Assembly (NCBI GenBank): GCA_021413625.1
Contig: JAIOPY010000082.1
Location: 1-10,062, forward strand
From: Candidatus Nomurabacteria bacterium
GTDB taxonomy: Bacteria > Patescibacteriota > Minisyncoccia > Phycocordibacterales > UBA9973
Direction of reading: 5' to 3'
DNA: 10,062 nucleotides
Below the pieces are notes generated by a model, which saw only the letters and a list, made by a program, of their open reading frames with translations, searched no databases and was not told the DNA's origin. The translations under genes and the position numbers were made by a program. Numbering within the stretch: the stretch's first letter is position 1; every line of letters begins with the position of its first letter. Shown here piece after piece: positions 6,850 through 10,062 of the stretch.

Positions 6850-8994
6850 ATGAAAAAGTTTCTGCCTTACATTTTAATATCAATTGCTTTAATCGGATTA
6901 TTTAGTTCGGGGTCCAAGGCACATGCGCAAGCGCAACTACCTGTGTGCGTTTTTGATGGTGTATTAGATACTATTGCAAACAACGGCCCTGTTGGAACAA
7001 GTTGTACTCTTAGAGCATGTACCAATGCTGACGTTATAACTGGTGGACTAGTTGGAGTTCAGTGTACTTTAGGACAAAACCAAGGTGGTGCAATAAATCA
7101 AACAACCATAACACAAAAAAATAATTCAGAATTCGTAATTCAGATAAATAAAAAAGTTTGCGGTATTGGAATTGTAGGGGAAGGTACTATTGAAGGATGT
7201 TTTGTAAGGGGAGCTTTTATACTTTTTTATCAACTGCCTGCATTCTTGCTTTTCATTTGTGCATATTTTTTCAACATTTTAATATCGGTTTCACTAAGTA
7301 GTGATTTCTTTAATCATGAATTTGTGGCTTCTGCATGGGCAATCGTTAGAGATTTATCTAATATTTTCTTCATTTTAATTCTGCTTTATGTAGCAGTAAA
7401 AGTGATACTAGGCTTGGGGGGACATGAAGTTAAAAAAACAATAGCTCAAGTTATAATTATGGCTTTGCTTATAAACTTTAGTATGTTTTTTACAAAAATT
7501 GTTATTGATACTTCAAACATTCTAGCTTTAATTTTTTATAACAAACTAAACGTTCAAACAAGTACAGATGGCAAAATAAGGCCTTATGAAAACGTAGCAG
7601 GAGAAAAAGACGTAGCGGGAGGTATGGTTTCTGCTTTTGACCCAACCTCAAAATTAAATGCTGCATTTTTTGAAAAGGCAAAAGAAACTTGGTTAAACGG
7701 GCAACTAGTTAAAAAAGAAGATGAGGTTCCAGCCGGAACAATGTTTGGTCTGATTCTAATTGCAGGAATAGTAATGGGTTTTGCTGCTTATGCGCTATTC
7801 GTATCTGGATTTAGTTTTATAGGCAGATTGATTGAACTTTGGATTTTAATTATATTTTCTCCCTTTGCTTTTATGTCTTCGTCTCTACCAATACTAAGCC
7901 ATATTGAAAACTTAGGCTGGGATTCTTGGTTAAAACGCTTGTTGAAAGTTTCATTTATGGCGCCTATTTTTATGTTCTTTTTGTATTTTATATTCCTATT
8001 AATCCACTCAAAAATATATGCGACTATCGTGCAACCAACTCCTACAGGTACAGTTGATGCCGCAGCTGTAATTAAAGTTATATTAGGAATATTAATGCCT
8101 ACAATATTAATTTTAGTCTTACTACTTAAAGCTACAGAATTCGCTAAGAAGGGCTCAGGACAATTGGGTGAAATGGCAATGAAGTGGGGACAAGCAGCCG
8201 GAGGGCTAGCAACTGGTCTTGCATTAGGCGCAGCAACAGGTGGAGTGGGAATGTTGGCTAGAGGAACACTTGGACGTGGAGCTGCAAACCTAGCTGAAAG
8301 CAATAGGATGAGAAACTGGGCAGCAAAAAGCTCTCTAGGTGCTAATGCTTTAAAATTCACAAGTGGTGTTGCTTCAAGTAGTTTTGATTTAAGAAAAGCT
8401 CCAGGTGTTGGCACCCTAGGTAAAGGTGCTGGAGTAAATATGGATGTAGCAAAATCATTTGGGCTTAAAGAAGGTTTTGCTCAAAATAGAGCTGCGGCGG
8501 TAAAGAAACAAGAAGAGTTTGCTAATAAAATGTTGGACACAAGTGATAAAGGTAAGGCAGAGCTTTCAGCAGGGGGAATGAGTGTAAGCAGAGCGGCAGA
8601 TATTGTGGACCAAATGGCTGAGGGTGGAATGCAAATTTCTGCATCCGATAGAATTAGGTATCAAATGGAGCTTATGGGAGACGGACTAAAGAGCGCAAAA
8701 ATATCTGACGCGGCAAGATACATAAATGCTAATAGAAGAACCACATACGCGGATAGAAAACAAGGTTCCATGTTTATGACTAATAAAATAGCTGCCAATA
8801 AAGTAAGGAAAGACGCAGCAACTCTAAAAGAAGAAGGTAGTCTAAAACATGCACTTGAACATATCGCACATGAAGTGCACGAAAGCACACCACATGCACC
8901 AGCAGCCCATGCAGCTCCAGCAGCAGCACATGAAATACCTCACGAAGCTCCGACACATGATGCTCCAGCAGCAGCACATCCACCAGCACATTAA
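6850..8994 (+). CDS. VirB6/TrbL-like polytopic inner-membrane protein with histidine-rich tail
   Basis: Proteins of the VirB6/TrbL type form part of the inner-membrane channel of type IV secretion systems. The order here is: signal peptide (1-26, cleavage after AHA before QAQ); an extracytoplasmic stretch with six cysteines (33, 52, 57, 72, 104, 117); then membrane segments at about 121-149, 169-190, 197-230, 297-320, 325-347, 370-393 and 405-427. Residues 162-190 (WAIVRDLSNIFFILILLY and onward) and the helix ending NFSMFFTKIVIDTSN (209-223) are the blocks I associate with the Patescibacteria VirB6-like family. After the last helix comes a Gly/Ala-rich stretch (440-480) and a soluble ~230-residue domain. 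The final 48 residues hold 11 histidines in an Ala-Pro background (such as APAAAH). The ATG starts three bases after the previous stop with no Shine-Dalgarno. Transporter or stand-alone pore are less likely given the PrgI neighbour. Confidence 0.75.
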   Translation: MKKFLPYILISIALIGLFSSGSKAHAQAQLPVCVFDGVLDTIANNGPVGTSCTLRACTNADVITGGLVGVQCTLGQNQGGAINQTTITQKNNSEFVIQINKKVCGIGIVGEGTIEGCFVRGAFILFYQLPAFLLFICAYFFNILISVSLSSDFFNHEFVASAWAIVRDLSNIFFILILLYVAVKVILGLGGHEVKKTIAQVIIMALLINFSMFFTKIVIDTSNILALIFYNKLNVQTSTDGKIRPYENVAGEKDVAGGMVSAFDPTSKLNAAFFEKAKETWLNGQLVKKEDEVPAGTMFGLILIAGIVMGFAAYALFVSGFSFIGRLIELWILIIFSPFAFMSSSLPILSHIENLGWDSWLKRLLKVSFMAPIFMFFLYFIFLLIHSKIYATIVQPTPTGTVDAAAVIKVILGILMPTILILVLLLKATEFAKKGSGQLGEMAMKWGQAAGGLATGLALGAATGGVGMLARGTLGRGAANLAESNRMRNWAAKSSLGANALKFTSGVASSSFDLRKAPGVGTLGKGAGVNMDVAKSFGLKEGFAQNRAAAVKKQEEFANKMLDTSDKGKAELSAGGMSVSRAADIVDQMAEGGMQISASDRIRYQMELMGDGLKSAKISDAARYINANRRTTYADRKQGSMFMTNKIAANKVRKDAATLKEEGSLKHALEHIAHEVHESTPHAPAAHAAPAAAHEIPHEAPTHDAPAAAHPPAH
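8914..8979 (+). repeat. 18-bp direct repeat encoding the His/Ala/Pro tail
   Basis: The 18-base unit gctccagcagcagcacat occurs without mismatch at 8914-8931 and 8962-8979, each encoding APAAAH. Degenerate related units (cca-gca-gcc-cat, gct-ccg-aca-cat) lie before and between them. This repetitive stretch is richer in G+C than the rest of the gene and probably grew by duplication. Confidence 0.8.
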
Positions 8995-9007
8995 TTAAAA
9001 TAAATTT

Positions 9008-9772
9008 ATGAACCCAGAAACAGAAAAAATAATAAGAGAACAAATGGAAAAGTTGCCCCCTGAAATCAGAGAACTTTTTCTAATGCCTGATTTAGGGGAA
9101 AAAATTATAGCTATTGGTAAAAAAAATACCTTAAACGTAGAGCAGATGGGTAGCTTAGAAACAGAAACTTATTTAGTTATGTTAGGCTTAGTCCGCCCAG
9201 AAGAATTTGAAAGTGAACTTAAAAGTAATTTAAAAATAGATGAACTTAAAGCAAAAAATATAATAACTGACGTTAATTTACAGATTCTTTCTGGAATTAG
9301 AGAAAAGTTAGAAAAATTACACGAAAAGAAAGAAGGAGATGCACCACTGACAGAAAGTGAGGAGCTAGAAATGGCAAATCAATTGAAGTCTATAAAAGTG
9401 CCAGTAGTTTCCGAAGCGCCAAAACAAGCTGCTCCACAACCAAACAAAACTCCAGATGTAATTAAAACTAACGAAACCCAAATTTTAAATGGAGCTGGTA
9501 TTGAAATAATTCCTGCCCCACTAGAAATAACAGGAGGTAAAGTAAAACAAGATGAAAAACCTGCGCCAATAATAGTGAATACTGTTGTAGTTGAAGAAAA
9601 AAAAGATTCCGAACCTCACCCAATATTAGCTCAAAAATTAGCAGGTTCCTTTAAAATGCCAGAAACGAAAACTGAATATTCACTAAACAACCTTTCCAAA
9701 GCAGGGGAAGTTAAACCAGTGGAGGGCAAAGAATTACCTAAAATAGACCCTTACAGGGAAATACCAGAATAA
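9008..9772 (+). CDS. Soluble helical protein of unknown function, secretion-locus associated
   Basis: It has no signal peptide or membrane helix, so it should be cytoplasmic. Residues 1-110 are predicted helical by eye: LPPEIRELFL (16-25), a block EKIIAIGKKNTLNVEQMGSL (31-50), ETETYLVMLGLVRPEEFESE (51-70), and VNLQILSGIREKLEKLH (89-105). I recall this pattern from an uncharacterised family common in Patescibacteria, often near PrgI/VirB4 genes, but no function is known to me. Residues ~130-240 are Pro-, Lys- and Glu-rich and probably disordered. The last residues, DPYREIPE, look like a short conserved tail motif, perhaps a docking peptide. The ATG lies 13 nt after the VirB6-like stop with an A/T-only leader. 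The TAA is 4 nt before the PrgI gene, so it is in the same transcription unit. An accessory or assembly factor of the machine is a guess from context. Confidence 0.75.
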   Translation: MNPETEKIIREQMEKLPPEIRELFLMPDLGEKIIAIGKKNTLNVEQMGSLETETYLVMLGLVRPEEFESELKSNLKIDELKAKNIITDVNLQILSGIREKLEKLHEKKEGDAPLTESEELEMANQLKSIKVPVVSEAPKQAAPQPNKTPDVIKTNETQILNGAGIEIIPAPLEITGGKVKQDEKPAPIIVNTVVVEEKKDSEPHPILAQKLAGSFKMPETKTEYSLNNLSKAGEVKPVEGKELPKIDPYREIPE

Positions 9773-9776
9773 AAAT

Positions 9777-10062
9777 ATGCAATTTAAAGTCCCACAATTT
9801 TTAGAAATAGAAGACAAGATTTTCGGACCATTTACATTTAGGCAATTTATTTACCTAGCAGGTGGAAGTGGAATGTGTTTTGTAATATACCGATTGCTTG
9901 GTTTGTTTTTAGGAATTATCCCAATAATGATTATCGCGGGGTGTTCTTTAATGCTCGCTTTCTATAGACCAAACAATAAGCCCTTCATTAATATGGTAGA
10001 ATCAGGATTTAAGTATGCATTTCAAGATAAATTATATATTTGGAAAAAACATAAAGCAGAAA
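9777..10062 (+). CDS. PrgI-family (VirB3-like) membrane protein, 3' end beyond the window
   Basis: The gene runs off the right edge after 95 codons without a stop. It begins MQFKVPQFLEIEDKIFGPFT, then FRQFIYLAGG: a short amphipathic N-terminus ending at a conserved I-x-G-P-F/L-T block. Two close membrane helices follow (about residues 23-40 and 42-62), then a basic, cytoplasmic-looking tail (PNNKPFINMVESGFKYAFQD, KLYIWKKHK). This is the layout of PrgI-family proteins, which occupy the VirB3 position in Gram-positive and Patescibacteria type IV secretion-like loci and normally sit directly before, and work with, a VirB4/TraC-type ATPase. The known family is about 100-150 residues, so most of the gene is inside the window. 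The ATG follows the previous stop by 4 nt with no Shine-Dalgarno. Confidence 0.85.
   Translation, partial: MQFKVPQFLEIEDKIFGPFTFRQFIYLAGGSGMCFVIYRLLGLFLGIIPIMIIAGCSLMLAFYRPNNKPFINMVESGFKYAFQDKLYIWKKHKAE

Noticed and set aside
7788..8414. Long open frame on the minus strand (208 codons) inside the VirB6-like gene
   Set aside because: It is the antisense shadow of a hydrophobic/Ala-rich gene; no promoter or start context of its own, and the + strand frame explains the sequence.
8780..9043. Minus-strand open frame across the 8994/9008 junction
   Set aside because: Its Leu/His/Val-rich sequence is the antisense of the His-Ala-Pro repeats.
1..10062. CRISPR array, tRNA/rRNA genes, transposase or integrase signatures
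   Set aside because: No regularly spaced repeats, no cloverleaf-like or rRNA-like stretch, and no DDE or recombinase motifs were seen; intergenic space is too small.

Overview
This AT-rich window (roughly a third G+C by eye) most likely comes from a Candidate Phyla Radiation / Patescibacteria genome, probably a Parcubacteria-type lineage. The case rests on very compact spacing (usually 1-13 nt between genes), the near absence of Shine-Dalgarno sequences, a UbiA-family protein with an unusually long membrane N-terminus, and a run of envelope/secretion genes of the kind that recurs in those genomes. All supported genes are on the + strand. Both TAA and TGA act as stops, so code 11 fits. Family assignments come from motifs and memory; no database search was run.

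Layout. (1) Positions 30-1931 hold a UvrD/PcrA-type superfamily 1 helicase whose 5' end is missing or broken: a stop at 27-29 lies just upstream, before the ATP-binding motif I. A different frame over the first ~90 bases reads like the membrane end of a polysaccharide flippase. Inside this gene, about 930-1037 is a more GC-rich, in-frame insert bounded by a 15-bp near-perfect inverted repeat. It resembles the palindromic elements that insert within reading frames in Rickettsia. (2) Positions 1957-3552 encode a UbiA-family prenyltransferase with about 270 extra N-terminal membrane residues, followed after 1 nt by rsmA/ksgA (3554-4330).

(3) From 4361 to the right edge lies a secretion/pilus-type locus resembling a type IV secretion system (T4SS). 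In order it contains a membrane-anchored protein with two calcium-binding loops, a large secreted protein in the position where VirB5-like components often sit, a VirB6/TrbL-like polytopic protein with a histidine-rich tail, a soluble helical protein of unknown function, and the start of a PrgI-family (VirB3-like) protein. The next gene outside the window is expected, by analogy with such loci, to be a VirB4/TraC-type ATPase. A reasonable inference is that these genes build one envelope-spanning machine: secreted and anchored extracytoplasmic parts, an inner-membrane channel (VirB6/PrgI), and a cytoplasmic partner.

Regulation. Two extended -10 promoters (TGnTATAnT) lie 4-6 nt before an ATG, at 1942-1950 and 4328-4336, which predicts leaderless or nearly leaderless transcripts. 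The second overlaps the rsmA stop codon and drives the secretion-type locus. The ATG just behind it is out of frame with the gene by one base next to an A-run. That points to an indel, a tiny leader peptide, or a TTG start. No rRNA, tRNA, CRISPR array, insertion sequence or convincing hairpin terminator is visible, and no gene-free stretch exceeds 300 bases.
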